26,494 nt of DNA from Eubacteriales bacterium (GTDB taxonomy: Bacteria; Bacillota_A; Clostridia; Christensenellales; Aristaeellaceae): positions 1 to 26,494 of the forward strand of contig JARKQO010000369.1 of NCBI GenBank assembly GCA_029974855.1, read 5' to 3'. Below the pieces are notes generated by a model, which made no database searches, had not been told where the DNA came from, and was given only the letters and a program-made list of their open reading frames with translations. This document shows, in pieces, positions 15,234-22,652 of this stretch (the first letter of the stretch is position 1; each line of letters opens with the position of its first letter). The position numbers were made by a program, and so were the translations under genes.

Positions 15234-15734
15234 ATGGGGGACGTGCACGGCCTGCTGCAAAACGCCCTGTCCACCGCCCGGCGGGTGGTGGTGCTGGGGG
15301 TGGGGTCCCCTCTGCGCTCCGACGATGGGGCTGGGATGCTGGTGATCGACAAGCTCCAGGAGAGCCTGCCCCCCTGCGCGGATTTGCTGCTTTGCGGCGG
15401 GGAGACCGCTCCGGAGAACTTCACCGGCAAGATCAAGGCCTTCCGGCCCGACCTGCTGATCGTGGTGGACGCCTGTGACGTGGGCCTGAAACCCGGCACG
15501 GTGCTGGAAATTCCCCCGGAAAAGGTGGGTGGGCCTTCCTTTTGCTCTCATATGCTGCCGGTGAAGGTGATGATCAACTACCTGATAGAAGAAACGGGCA
15601 CCAGCGCGGTTTTGCTGGGCTTTCAGTACAAAACCCTCCTGTTTGACGGCCCCATGTCCCCGGAGATGGAGGGGGCGGTGGATACCTTCTGCGAAGGGCT
15701 CCAAGGGTTGTTGCGGGAGAAGTGGGGCCTGTAG
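15234..15734 (+). CDS. HycI/HybD-type hydrogenase maturation endopeptidase
   Basis: A 166-residue nickel-dependent processing protease that removes the C-terminal tail of the large subunit once nickel is in place. Motifs: GVGSPLRSDDGAG at 22-34 with Asp31, VDACD at 78-82, and SHMLP with His106. These align with the nickel-contacting Asp16, Asp62 and His90 of E. coli HycI. The C-terminal half has the HycI-like LLGFQ segment. The start at ATG 15234 lies two bases after the ferredoxin stop. It is the last gene of the operon and fits the tailed large subunit at 12728-13933, its likely only substrate in the window. Confidence 0.93.
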   Translation: MGDVHGLLQNALSTARRVVVLGVGSPLRSDDGAGMLVIDKLQESLPPCADLLLCGGETAPENFTGKIKAFRPDLLIVVDACDVGLKPGTVLEIPPEKVGGPSFCSHMLPVKVMINYLIEETGTSAVLLGFQYKTLLFDGPMSPEMEGAVDTFCEGLQGLLREKWGL

Positions 15735-15755
15735 ATGGAAGGGCCCGCCGCCACG

Positions 15756-15784
15756 TTGCAATGATGCGAAAGGAATAGTATAAT
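15756..15784 (+). promoter_or_regulatory. Probable promoter of the DUF6056-like gene
   Basis: TTGCAA at 15756-15761, a 17-base spacer, then a perfect TATAAT at 15779-15784. Transcription would start near 15790, at the left foot of the inverted repeat described next. No T-rich terminator hairpin is visible between the end of the hydrogenase operon and this promoter, so read-through is also possible. Confidence 0.65.
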
Positions 15785-15789
15785 AAGGA

Positions 15790-15832
15790 CCTTATAGGAT
15801 AATCGGCTTTGCCGAACGATTATGTCATAAGG
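15790..15832 (+). repeat. Leader inverted repeat covering the ribosome binding site
   Basis: CCTTAT (15790-15795) pairs with ATAAGG (15827-15832), and inside these ATAATCG (15799-15805) pairs with CGATTAT (15817-15823); a 3x3 internal loop separates the two stems. The right foot contains the AAGG of the only ribosome binding site for the gene at 15844. It could act as an operator at the transcription start or as an RNA hairpin that limits translation. Confidence 0.6.
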
Positions 15833-15843
15833 AATTATTGCGA

Positions 15844-17418
15844 ATGAAACTCATCCCTCGATTGAATCGTCTGATTACCCCCAAAAGGCTGGCCCTGGGG
15901 ATGTGCCTGCTGCTGGCGGCCTCTTTGATCCCGCTGCTGGTGATCGCCCGGTATAACGTGCCCAGCGCCGACGATTACACCCATGGGGTGGCGGGCTATG
16001 CCAATTGGCAGGAGCATCATTCCGTTCCTCTGCTCCTCCAGGCTTCTTTTGCGTATACGAAAAATCTGTTTCATACTTGGACGGGGCTGTATACCATCGG
16101 TATCATTCCCCTTTCCGCGCCCTTGGTGATGGACCATTATTGGATGGTTCCCTATTTCACCCTTCTGCCCCTGTGCCTGGCCACCCTGTTTTTGCTTTTC
16201 GGGCTATTGCGCAACATTTTCAAAGCGGATGCTTGGACCAGCCTGCTCATGGCGGCCGTTGCCTCCCTGTGCGTCGTCCAGCTGATCCCCTGCAGGGCGG
16301 AATCCTTCTATTGGCATTCCGCCGCCACCACCTACACCACCGCCACCGCGCTGCTTTTTGTGTCCCTGGGGCTGACTGTATGGGTGATCCACAGAAAAAG
16401 CCGACGTTCCACAATCTTCTACATGATATTCTGCCCTTTGCTGATCCTTGTGTATGGCGGCGCCAATTTTATCACGTCTTTAGGCGGTACGGCGCTGTTT
16501 GGGTTGGTCCTCTGCTTTTTGCTGCTTACCAAAAACAAGGCTTGGAAAATCGTTTCCGTTCCCGCCCTTTTTTCCGTCCTGGTATTCCTCGTCACAGTGA
16601 CGGCCCCTGGCAATGCCGTCAGGCAATCCATAGACGGCTTGCGGGACCCCTCCGTGGTGACCGCCATGCTCCAATCGCTGCAGTACGGCTTTTCCTATCT
16701 TATGGAAGAAGTCTCCCCCTTCCTATGGCTGTCTGTTGCCTTCCTGGTCCCGTTTTTCGTAAAGATCGCCATGGAAAGCCCCTTTCCCTTCCGCTATCCC
16801 TTGGCGGTTTCCGTTCTCTCCTATCTCTTCTTTTCCGCCTTGGCCTTCCCCAATTTCTATTCTTTGAACTGGCCCGGAGCGGGCCGTGTGTTAGGGGTGT
16901 ATCGCAGCGTTTTCGTGGTCCTGTTTTTGCTCAACGCCCTGTATCTGGTGGGGTGGATGACCCAAAAAGCGCTGAAAAGGCCTTTGCCAGCGCGTTTCAG
17001 CAAAAAACGCCTGGATGCTGGGCTCCAAGCACCCGGCTCCATGGCATCCCGGTTCCTTGGCTTCTGCCGCGTCCACGCTTCCCTGGGGCTGCTGCTGTTT
17101 GCCCTGTGCTTTGTGTTCCTGGCCCTGTCCTCCATTCGGGATAAAAGCTACCGCAACTATGCCACGCCCATGGCCATTGCCGATTTGCGGGATGGCTGCG
17201 CCCGGGAGTATTACGAGGCCTACCAATCCCGTCTGGTGGTTCTCACCGACCCCCAGGTGAAGGACGCGGTGCTGAAAGAGCTCCCCGCCATCTCCACCAC
17301 CCTATTTTTTGAGGACATCACCCAGGACCCCCTTCACTGGAAGAATCAGGCCGTTGCGCAGTTCTACCAAAAGGACTCCGTGCGCATCGCCGCACCCCAG
17401 GAAGCAGGGGCGGAATAA
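15844..17418 (+). CDS. Polytopic membrane protein, DUF6056-like
   Basis: A 524-residue protein with 10 or more hydrophobic segments. The early extracytoplasmic motif SADDYTHG (about residues 39-46), followed by a W-x-x-W/TWTG type segment, resembles DUF6056/GtrII-like integral membrane proteins of the GT-C kind, which are thought to move sugars from lipid carriers onto cell-surface polymers. The last 80 residues are a soluble tail. The ATG at 15844 is used; a TTG at 15838 is in frame and closer to the AAGGA site. The gene is visibly less GC-rich than its neighbours (one 60-base stretch from 16381 is 45% GC against 70% for one in pth at 17881), which suggests separate ancestry. The exact function is unknown. 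Confidence 0.7.
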   Translation: MKLIPRLNRLITPKRLALGMCLLLAASLIPLLVIARYNVPSADDYTHGVAGYANWQEHHSVPLLLQASFAYTKNLFHTWTGLYTIGIIPLSAPLVMDHYWMVPYFTLLPLCLATLFLLFGLLRNIFKADAWTSLLMAAVASLCVVQLIPCRAESFYWHSAATTYTTATALLFVSLGLTVWVIHRKSRRSTIFYMIFCPLLILVYGGANFITSLGGTALFGLVLCFLLLTKNKAWKIVSVPALFSVLVFLVTVTAPGNAVRQSIDGLRDPSVVTAMLQSLQYGFSYLMEEVSPFLWLSVAFLVPFFVKIAMESPFPFRYPLAVSVLSYLFFSALAFPNFYSLNWPGAGRVLGVYRSVFVVLFLLNALYLVGWMTQKALKRPLPARFSKKRLDAGLQAPGSMASRFLGFCRVHASLGLLLFALCFVFLALSSIRDKSYRNYATPMAIADLRDGCAREYYEAYQSRLVVLTDPQVKDAVLKELPAISTTLFFEDITQDPLHWKNQAVAQFYQKDSVRIAAPQEAGAE

Positions 17419-17480
17419 ATCCCGCCATTGAAAAGCGCGGGCAAAGGGCGCATCTTCCCCTTCCTCTCTGACAACTTTTA

Positions 17481-17489
17481 TGCTATGAT
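17481..17489 (+). promoter_or_regulatory. Possible extended -10 promoter for pth-mfd
   Basis: TGC followed by TATGAT (17484-17489) makes an extended -10 element in an otherwise A/T-richer patch, about 130 bases before pth. No good -35 box lies 17 bases upstream, so support is limited to the -10. Confidence 0.4.
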
Positions 17490-17502
17490 ACTCCATGACC
17501 CA

Positions 17503-17556
17503 GCGGAGGTGGCCATGCCACCTCCGCCAAAGCAGGTTAAGGGGGGACTTCGTCCC
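17503..17556 (+). repeat. Two-palindrome element upstream of pth
   Basis: First palindrome: an 11-base perfect stem (17503-17513 with 17517-17527) around CAT. Second palindrome: GGGAC-TTC-GTCCC at 17544-17556, extendable by G-T pairs and followed by TTTTC. The core of the second is the exact reverse complement of the core at 22188-22200 on the far side of mfd. The second hairpin with its T-run could also act as a weak terminator or attenuator before pth. Confidence 0.6.
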
Positions 17557-17621
17557 TTTTCTCTATCACCCTTTTTTGCTTCTGTCACCCATTCCACTTT
17601 ATCAGGAGGCGCGCCATCATC

Positions 17622-18266
17622 ATGCCCACCCCCACCACCCTCATCGTCGGCCTTGGAAACCCGGGCCCTAAATACGAACACACCCGCCACAACGTGGGCT
17701 TTGACGTGCTATCCCTGTTGGCGGGGCGGCTCCAGTGCCCGGTGAAGAAGCTGCGGCACAGGGCCCTGATCGGGGAGGTCCTGGTTCAGGGGCAGAAGGT
17801 GGTGCTGGCCGCCCCCCAAACCTACATGAACCTCAGCGGCGAGGCTGTGTCCGCCCTGATGCGCTGGTACCATGTGCCCCCGGAGCGGGTGCTGGTGATC
17901 TACGACGACGTGGACCTGCCCCCGGGCACGGTGCGCATTCGCAAGGATGGCAGCGCGGGGACCCACAACGGCATGCGCAGCGTCATCGAAGAAATTGGCC
18001 TCAGCAATTTCCCCCGGATCCGGGTGGGCGTGGGGGACAAGAAGGAGGGGTACGAGCTGGCGGATTGGGTGCTGAGCCATTACCAGACCCCCCAGGAGCG
18101 GCAGGTGGCCTTTGACGCCTACAACCAGGCTGCGGACGCGGCCCTGGAGTTCCTCCAAAACGGCGTGGAAAGCGCCATGGCCAAGTACAACACCAAGAAG
18201 CCCAAGCCCCCGAAGCCCTCCCAGGAGCCCTCTCCCTCCCCCGCCCCGGAGGCTGCCCATGAATGA
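17622..18266 (+). CDS. pth: Peptidyl-tRNA hydrolase
   Basis: Releases tRNA from peptidyl-tRNA dropped by stalled ribosomes. Catalytic and binding residues are visible in 214 residues: GLGNPGPKYEHTRHNVGF with catalytic His23, PQTYMNLSG with Asn70, YDDVDLPPG with Asp95, and THNGMRS with His115 and Asn116. The usual GG(H/R)GGHNG is here GSAGTHNG, a mild variation. The last 25 or so residues are a Lys/Pro/Ser tail not needed for activity. AGGAGG lies 12 bases before the ATG, a rather long spacing. The stop overlaps the mfd start by 8 bases. In Firmicutes this gene (spoVC) usually precedes mfd, which supports the lineage call. Confidence 0.96.
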   Translation: MPTPTTLIVGLGNPGPKYEHTRHNVGFDVLSLLAGRLQCPVKKLRHRALIGEVLVQGQKVVLAAPQTYMNLSGEAVSALMRWYHVPPERVLVIYDDVDLPPGTVRIRKDGSAGTHNGMRSVIEEIGLSNFPRIRVGVGDKKEGYELADWVLSHYQTPQERQVAFDAYNQAADAALEFLQNGVESAMAKYNTKKPKPPKPSQEPSPSPAPEAAHE

Positions 18267-21200
18267 AGGCCTTTTTACCGCCTACCAAGCTTTGCCCTCC
18301 TTTCAGGCGCTTTTGGCCCATGCCCGGACCACCGGCAGCCTGGCGGTAACCGGCCTGGCGGAGGGGGAGCGGGCCTTTTTGGCCGCCGCTTTAGCCCACC
18401 GCACCGGGCGGCCCGTGGTGCTGCTGTCCCCTACGGAGCTCACCGCCGGGAAGCAGGCTCAGGATTTAAGCCGCCTCTTTGGGGAGGGCTTTGCCATGAT
18501 GCCCGCCCGGGACCTGCTTTTCAGCCGGGCCGCCGCCAGCCAGGAGAGCACCTGGCAGCGGCTCTGCGCCCTCTTTGCCCTGGCCCAGAACCAGGTGCGG
18601 GTGCTGTGCCTGCCTGTGGAAGCTTTGATGGACCGCTGCCTGTCTGCGAAGGTTTTCCGCCAGGCCATCTTTTCCCTGGGGGAAGGGGACGAGTTCCCGC
18701 CGGAAAAGCTGATGGCAGGGCTGCTCCACGCGGGATACGAGCGGGTGGCTTTGGTGGAGGGCCGGGGCCAATGCGCCATGCGGGGCAGCATCTTGGACGT
18801 GTTTCCCCCCAACCTGCCCGAGGCTCTGCGCATTGAGTTCTTCGATACCCAGGTGGACAGCATCCGCAGCTTTGATTGCATCAGCCAGCGCAGTACCGGG
18901 CGGATGAAGGCCGCCCGGATCGCCCCGGCCTCGGAAGCGCTGCTGGCGGACCCCCAGGCCGCTGCCAACAGCCTGGAGCAGGCCCTGCGGGAGCCCGCTG
19001 ACCGCCCCCAGGCGGACCCCAGGGGGATTCCCGGGGGGAAGGCCCGGCCTGCTGGGCATCAAGACCTGCCGGAGAGCGCCCAGACCCCCGCCTCCCCAGA
19101 GGATGCGGACCAGCTTCCCTCCTTGGAAGCATTCCTTGCCCAGCTGGACGCGCTGGAGCTTTTGGCAGATGCGGAAAGCGCCTCGCCCGCCTCCCGGCGG
19201 GGTACCACAGCCCCCAGCCAACCAGCTGCGGACGTGCCCGGCCCTGACCGGCCCAGTCAAGCCCCGGCCTCCACCCCCTCCGCCCAGGCTCTGCTGCGCC
19301 AGCGCCACGCCGACGACCTGGCCCACGTCCGGGCCGGGTACCCTCTGCGCAACGGCGCCATGTGGATGAACGTGCTGTGCCAGGAAACAGCCTCCTTGCT
19401 GTCCTACCTGCAAGACCCCATCTTGGTGTGCCAACAGCCGGAGCAATACCCCGCCCGGGCCCAGGCCCGGCTGGACGCCTTTGGGGAGGAATTCGCCGAG
19501 GCCCAGCGCCGGGGAGACGCGGTGCCGGCCCAGCAGGGGCTGCTGCTGTCCTACCCGGATGTACTGGCCGCCTTTGAAAGCCATCCCCGCTTTGCCCTGG
19601 CGGAGTTGACCCGGGGCCTGGGGCAGATGGGGGCCCAAAATGCCCTGGAATTCCCCTCGGAGCCGGTGATGCCCTACCAAAGCCGGCTGGAGCCCCTGGG
19701 CAAGGACATTGCCGCCTGGCGGGACGCGGGCTGCGCCATGGTGATCCTCACCGGGGGTGAAAACCGGGGCAAGCGGCTGCAAAAGGCTTTGGGGGAGCTG
19801 GGCATCCCCAGCGTCTACGCCGATTCCCTGGACCAGAACCTCATCGCCGGGGAGACCGTTCTGCTGCCAGTGGCCTACAGCAAGGGCTTTGTGAACCTCC
19901 AGGCCAAGCTCTGCGTGGTCTCCGATTCGGATTTGTACGGCACCGCCTACCAACGGGCCCGGAAAAAGCAAAACGCCGGGGAGCGCATCGCCTCCTTCAC
20001 GGATTTGACCCCCGGGGATTACGTGGTGCACGATTTTCACGGGGTAGGGCTGTACCGGGGCATCGTGCAGGTGCCCGGGGACGATGCCAAGCGGGACTAC
20101 CTGCTGATTCACTTTGCCGGGAACGACAAGCTGTACGTTCCCACCGACCAGTTTGACCGGGTGCAGAAGTTCATTGGCGCGGAGCACAGCCCCCCCAAGC
20201 TGAACCGCCTTGGGGGCGCGGAATGGCAGCGGCAAAAGAGCAAGGTAAAGGCGGGCCTCAAGACCCTGGCCTTCGACCTGGCGGAGTTGTACGCCAAGCG
20301 CCGCCAGCTCTCCGGCTATGCCTTCAGCGCGGACACCCCCTGGCAGCGGGAGTTTGAGGACGTGTTTCCCTACGAGCTCACCGCCGACCAGCAGCAGAGC
20401 GTGGCGGACATTGAGACGGACATGGAAAGCGCCCGGAACATGGACCGGCTGCTCTGCGGGGATGTGGGGTATGGCAAAACCGAGGTGGCCCTCCGGGCCG
20501 CCTTCAAGGCCGTGATCGAGGGGAAGCAGGTGGCCATTTTGGCCCCAACCACCATCTTGGTGCAGCAGCATTTCCACACCATCAAAAAGCGCTTCGCGGG
20601 CTTCCCCGTCACGGTGGAGATGCTCTCCCGCTTCCGGTCGCCCAAGGAGCAAAAGGAAATTCTGGCCGGAATAAAGGTGGGCAAGATCGACCTGATCGTG
20701 GGCACCCACCGGCTGCTGGCCAAGGACGTGGCCTTTCAGGACCTGGGCCTGCTCATCGTGGACGAGGAGCACCGCTTCGGGGTCAGCCACAAGGAGAGCA
20801 TCAAGCACCTGAAAACCCGGGTGGACGTGCTCACCCTCAGCGCCACCCCCATCCCCCGCACCTTGCACATGAGCATGGCGGGCATCCGGGACATGAGCCT
20901 GCTGGAAACCCCGCCGGAGGAACGCCTACCGGTGAAAACCTACGTGCTGGAGTATGACGACGGGATTTTGAAGGAGGCCATCCGCCGGGAGCTGGCCCGG
21001 GGCGGCCAGGTGTATTTCCTCTACAACCGGGTCCGCTCCATCGAGCAGATGTACGCCCGGGTCAAGGCCTTGGTGCCAGAGGCCCGCATCGGCATCGCCC
21101 ACGGACAGATGAGGGAAAACGCCCTGGAGGACGTGATGCTGGATTTCTACGCCGGGGCCTATGACGTTTTGCTGTGCACCACCATCATCGAAAGCGGCCT

Positions 21201-22071
21201 GGACGTGCCCGAGGCCAACACCCTCATCGTCTTTGACGCGGACCGCTTCGGCCTGTCCCAGCTGTACCAGATCCGGGGCCGGGTGGGCCGCAGCAACAAG
21301 CAGGCCTACGCCTATTTCACCACCCGCCAGAACAAGCTGCTGTCGGAAACCGCCGAAAAGCGCCTCTCCGCCATCCGGGAGTTTACGGAGTTCGGCGCTG
21401 GGTACCGCATCGCTATGCGGGATTTGGAGATCCGGGGCGCCGGTGATGTGCTGGGACCCCAGCAGCACGGCCACCTCAGCGCCGTTGGCTACGACATGTA
21501 CCTAAAGCTCCTGGAGCAGGCCGTGGGCGAGGTCCAGGGCCTGCGGGAACAGCCGGAGCTGGACACCCGCATCGAGCTGACCCTGGACGCCTACCTGCCC
21601 CAGGACTATATCTCCCAGGAACTGCTCCGCATCGAAATCTACAAGCGCATCGCCATGATCGACAGCGCCCAGGCCCACCTGGATATCCAGGACGAGCTCA
21701 TCGACCGCTTCGGGGACGTGCCCCCGGAGGTGGAAAACCTGATGCAAATCGCCCGCCTGCGGGCCGTTACCCGCCGCCTGGGAGGCAGCCACCTGGCCCT
21801 GCGGCCCGACGGCGTCCACCTGAAGCTGGAGGAGGCCTACATGCCCGAAGGCGCAGCCCTCTTTCAGGCCCTGCGCCAAACAGACCCCCGCCTGGCCTTC
21901 GGGGGCAAAAAAGCCCTGGAGCTGATCCTGAAACAGCCCGGCCTCTCCGCCCAGGAGGCTCTGGCCCTGTCGATTTCTATTTTTGAAGCGCTGCTGGGGA
22001 ACGTTGGGGGTGAGGGGACGACGGGGGGGAGGAACGTTGGGGCGCTGCCCCAAACCCCGCTTAGGACCTAA
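18259..22071 (+). CDS. mfd: Mfd, transcription-repair coupling factor, with a long Pro-rich insertion
   Basis: An ATP-driven translocase that removes stalled RNA polymerase and recruits UvrA. In 1270 residues: UvrB-like N-terminal domains, RNA polymerase-interacting domain starting near residue 587 ([14 protein letters not shown]), helicase motif I GDVGYGKT with Lys740, motif II DEEH at 835-838, motif [11 protein letters not shown], then the TRG and D7 regions. It is about 100 residues longer than typical Mfd, mostly because of a Pro/Ala/Ser-rich stretch at about 245-347 with a short helical island. ATG 18259 follows GGAGG at 6 bases. The final dozen codons run into a palindromic repeat and the TAA stop lies in a hairpin loop, so the C-terminal tail is probably repeat-derived. 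Confidence 0.96.
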   Translation: MNEGLFTAYQALPSFQALLAHARTTGSLAVTGLAEGERAFLAAALAHRTGRPVVLLSPTELTAGKQAQDLSRLFGEGFAMMPARDLLFSRAAASQESTWQRLCALFALAQNQVRVLCLPVEALMDRCLSAKVFRQAIFSLGEGDEFPPEKLMAGLLHAGYERVALVEGRGQCAMRGSILDVFPPNLPEALRIEFFDTQVDSIRSFDCISQRSTGRMKAARIAPASEALLADPQAAANSLEQALREPADRPQADPRGIPGGKARPAGHQDLPESAQTPASPEDADQLPSLEAFLAQLDALELLADAESASPASRRGTTAPSQPAADVPGPDRPSQAPASTPSAQALLRQRHADDLAHVRAGYPLRNGAMWMNVLCQETASLLSYLQDPILVCQQPEQYPARAQARLDAFGEEFAEAQRRGDAVPAQQGLLLSYPDVLAAFESHPRFALAELTRGLGQMGAQNALEFPSEPVMPYQSRLEPLGKDIAAWRDAGCAMVILTGGENRGKRLQKALGELGIPSVYADSLDQNLIAGETVLLPVAYSKGFVNLQAKLCVVSDSDLYGTAYQRARKKQNAGERIASFTDLTPGDYVVHDFHGVGLYRGIVQVPGDDAKRDYLLIHFAGNDKLYVPTDQFDRVQKFIGAEHSPPKLNRLGGAEWQRQKSKVKAGLKTLAFDLAELYAKRRQLSGYAFSADTPWQREFEDVFPYELTADQQQSVADIETDMESARNMDRLLCGDVGYGKTEVALRAAFKAVIEGKQVAILAPTTILVQQHFHTIKKRFAGFPVTVEMLSRFRSPKEQKEILAGIKVGKIDLIVGTHRLLAKDVAFQDLGLLIVDEEHRFGVSHKESIKHLKTRVDVLTLSATPIPRTLHMSMAGIRDMSLLETPPEERLPVKTYVLEYDDGILKEAIRRELARGGQVYFLYNRVRSIEQMYARVKALVPEARIGIAHGQMRENALEDVMLDFYAGAYDVLLCTTIIESGLDVPEANTLIVFDADRFGLSQLYQIRGRVGRSNKQAYAYFTTRQNKLLSETAEKRLSAIREFTEFGAGYRIAMRDLEIRGAGDVLGPQQHGHLSAVGYDMYLKLLEQAVGEVQGLREQPELDTRIELTLDAYLPQDYISQELLRIEIYKRIAMIDSAQAHLDIQDELIDRFGDVPPEVENLMQIARLRAVTRRLGGSHLALRPDGVHLKLEEAYMPEGAALFQALRQTDPRLAFGGKKALELILKQPGLSAQEALALSISIFEALLGNVGGEGTTGGRNVGALPQTPLRT

Positions 22072-22080
22072 GGTCCTAAG
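22039..22080 (+). repeat. Two-palindrome element at the mfd 3' end (copy 1)
   Basis: First palindrome GGGGC-GCT-GCCCC (22039-22051), an 8-base spacer, then CTTAGGACC (22060-22068) and GGTCCTAAG (22072-22080) around a 3-base loop. That loop, TAA, is the mfd stop codon. The architecture matches the inverted copy at 22184-22227. Confidence 0.7.
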
Positions 22081-22090
22081 AACCTGTTCA

Positions 22091-22174
22091 CTGGGACGCC
22101 CTTCGGGCATCCCAGAAAAAATGACATATAAATTACATATCAACCTTTTCTTTGAACCACGCGAAGCGTGGTTC
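22091..22174. repeat. Two further hairpins in the mfd downstream region
   Basis: 22091-22115 folds with a 6-base outer stem, one C/A mismatch, a 4-base inner stem and a TTC loop. 22154-22174 is a perfect 9-base stem with a GAA loop. Between them lies an A/T-rich stretch (22116-22153) with no gene. Neither hairpin has a T-run on its 3' side on either strand, so they are not classical terminators. Confidence 0.65.
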
Positions 22175-22183
22175 ATGATGGGT

Positions 22184-22227
22184 CCAGGGACGAAGTCCCT
22201 GGCGGGGGGCGGGGGCAGCGCCCCCGC
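22184..22227 (-). repeat. Two-palindrome element, inverted copy 2
   Basis: Read on the minus strand: an 8-base stem with GCT loop (22227-22209), a C-rich spacer of 6 bases, then an 8-base stem with TTC loop (22202-22184) followed by ACCC. Order, loop sequence GCT of the first palindrome and spacer type are the same as in copy 1 at 22039-22080 on the other strand. Confidence 0.7.
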
Positions 22228-22262
22228 ACGTCCCCCCGTCTCCTCCCCCCCGTCCGTCCTCC

Positions 22263-22634
22263 CTACAGCAGCTCCCCCAGCTTCAGCAAAGCGGCTTTGT
22301 CGCCTTTGAGCTTGATTTTGCCCAGGAGGAGGGCTGTGAGGGGGGCGGTTTTGCGCTGGAACACGGCTAGCAGATTCTGTTCCTTGCCGGTGATTTCTAC
22401 GTCCACGGCCTGCTCTTCATCTAAGCGCTGGAAAACCCCGGCATCCAGGGCAAAGGCGATGGTATACCCGGTGTCGGCGGATACCAGGCGGTAGGAATGA
22501 GTGAGGTGGGCGAGGGCCTGGGGATGCCGCTGGAGCACGGCGCAAATGGCCTCCATCAGCTCCGGCAAGGAGCCCTGCCGGTCCGCCAAAGTATACACCT
22601 GCGCAATCTCCCGCTTCATGGCATCCTGTTGCAT
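22263..22634 (-). CDS. SCP2 sterol-carrier-like domain protein
   Basis: 123 residues. The C-terminal half, with an EITGKEQNLLAVF segment followed by LLLGKIKLKGDKAALLKL, has the pattern of the SCP2 lipid-binding fold (a hydrophobic tunnel that carries acyl or sterol-like ligands). No cysteines or catalytic motif stand out. The ATG at 22634 has AGGGAGGA 6 bases upstream and lies 18 bases behind the hydrolase-like gene, so the two are cotranscribed. In Clostridia such small SCP2 proteins are of unknown function. Family call moderately sure; substrate unknown. Confidence 0.75.
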   Translation of the reverse strand: MQQDAMKREIAQVYTLADRQGSLPELMEAICAVLQRHPQALAHLTHSYRLVSADTGYTIAFALDAGVFQRLDEEQAVDVEITGKEQNLLAVFQRKTAPLTALLLGKIKLKGDKAALLKLGELL

Positions 22635-22652
22635 AGGGGTTCCTCCCTTTTC

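Noticed and set aside
5836..15734. Calling the enzyme a formate hydrogenlyase (Hyc/Hyf)
   Set aside because: The protease and tail are Hyc-like, but no formate dehydrogenase gene is in the window and the NuoC and NuoD parts are separate genes, unlike HycE.
15724..15747. GGGCC/GGCCC inverted repeat as terminator of the hydrogenase operon
   Set aside because: The stem is only five bases, overlaps the protease stop, and no T-run follows.
22091..22174. Hairpins downstream of mfd as ordinary intrinsic terminators
   Set aside because: On both strands the A/T runs lie on the wrong side of the stems, so a classical U-tract is missing.
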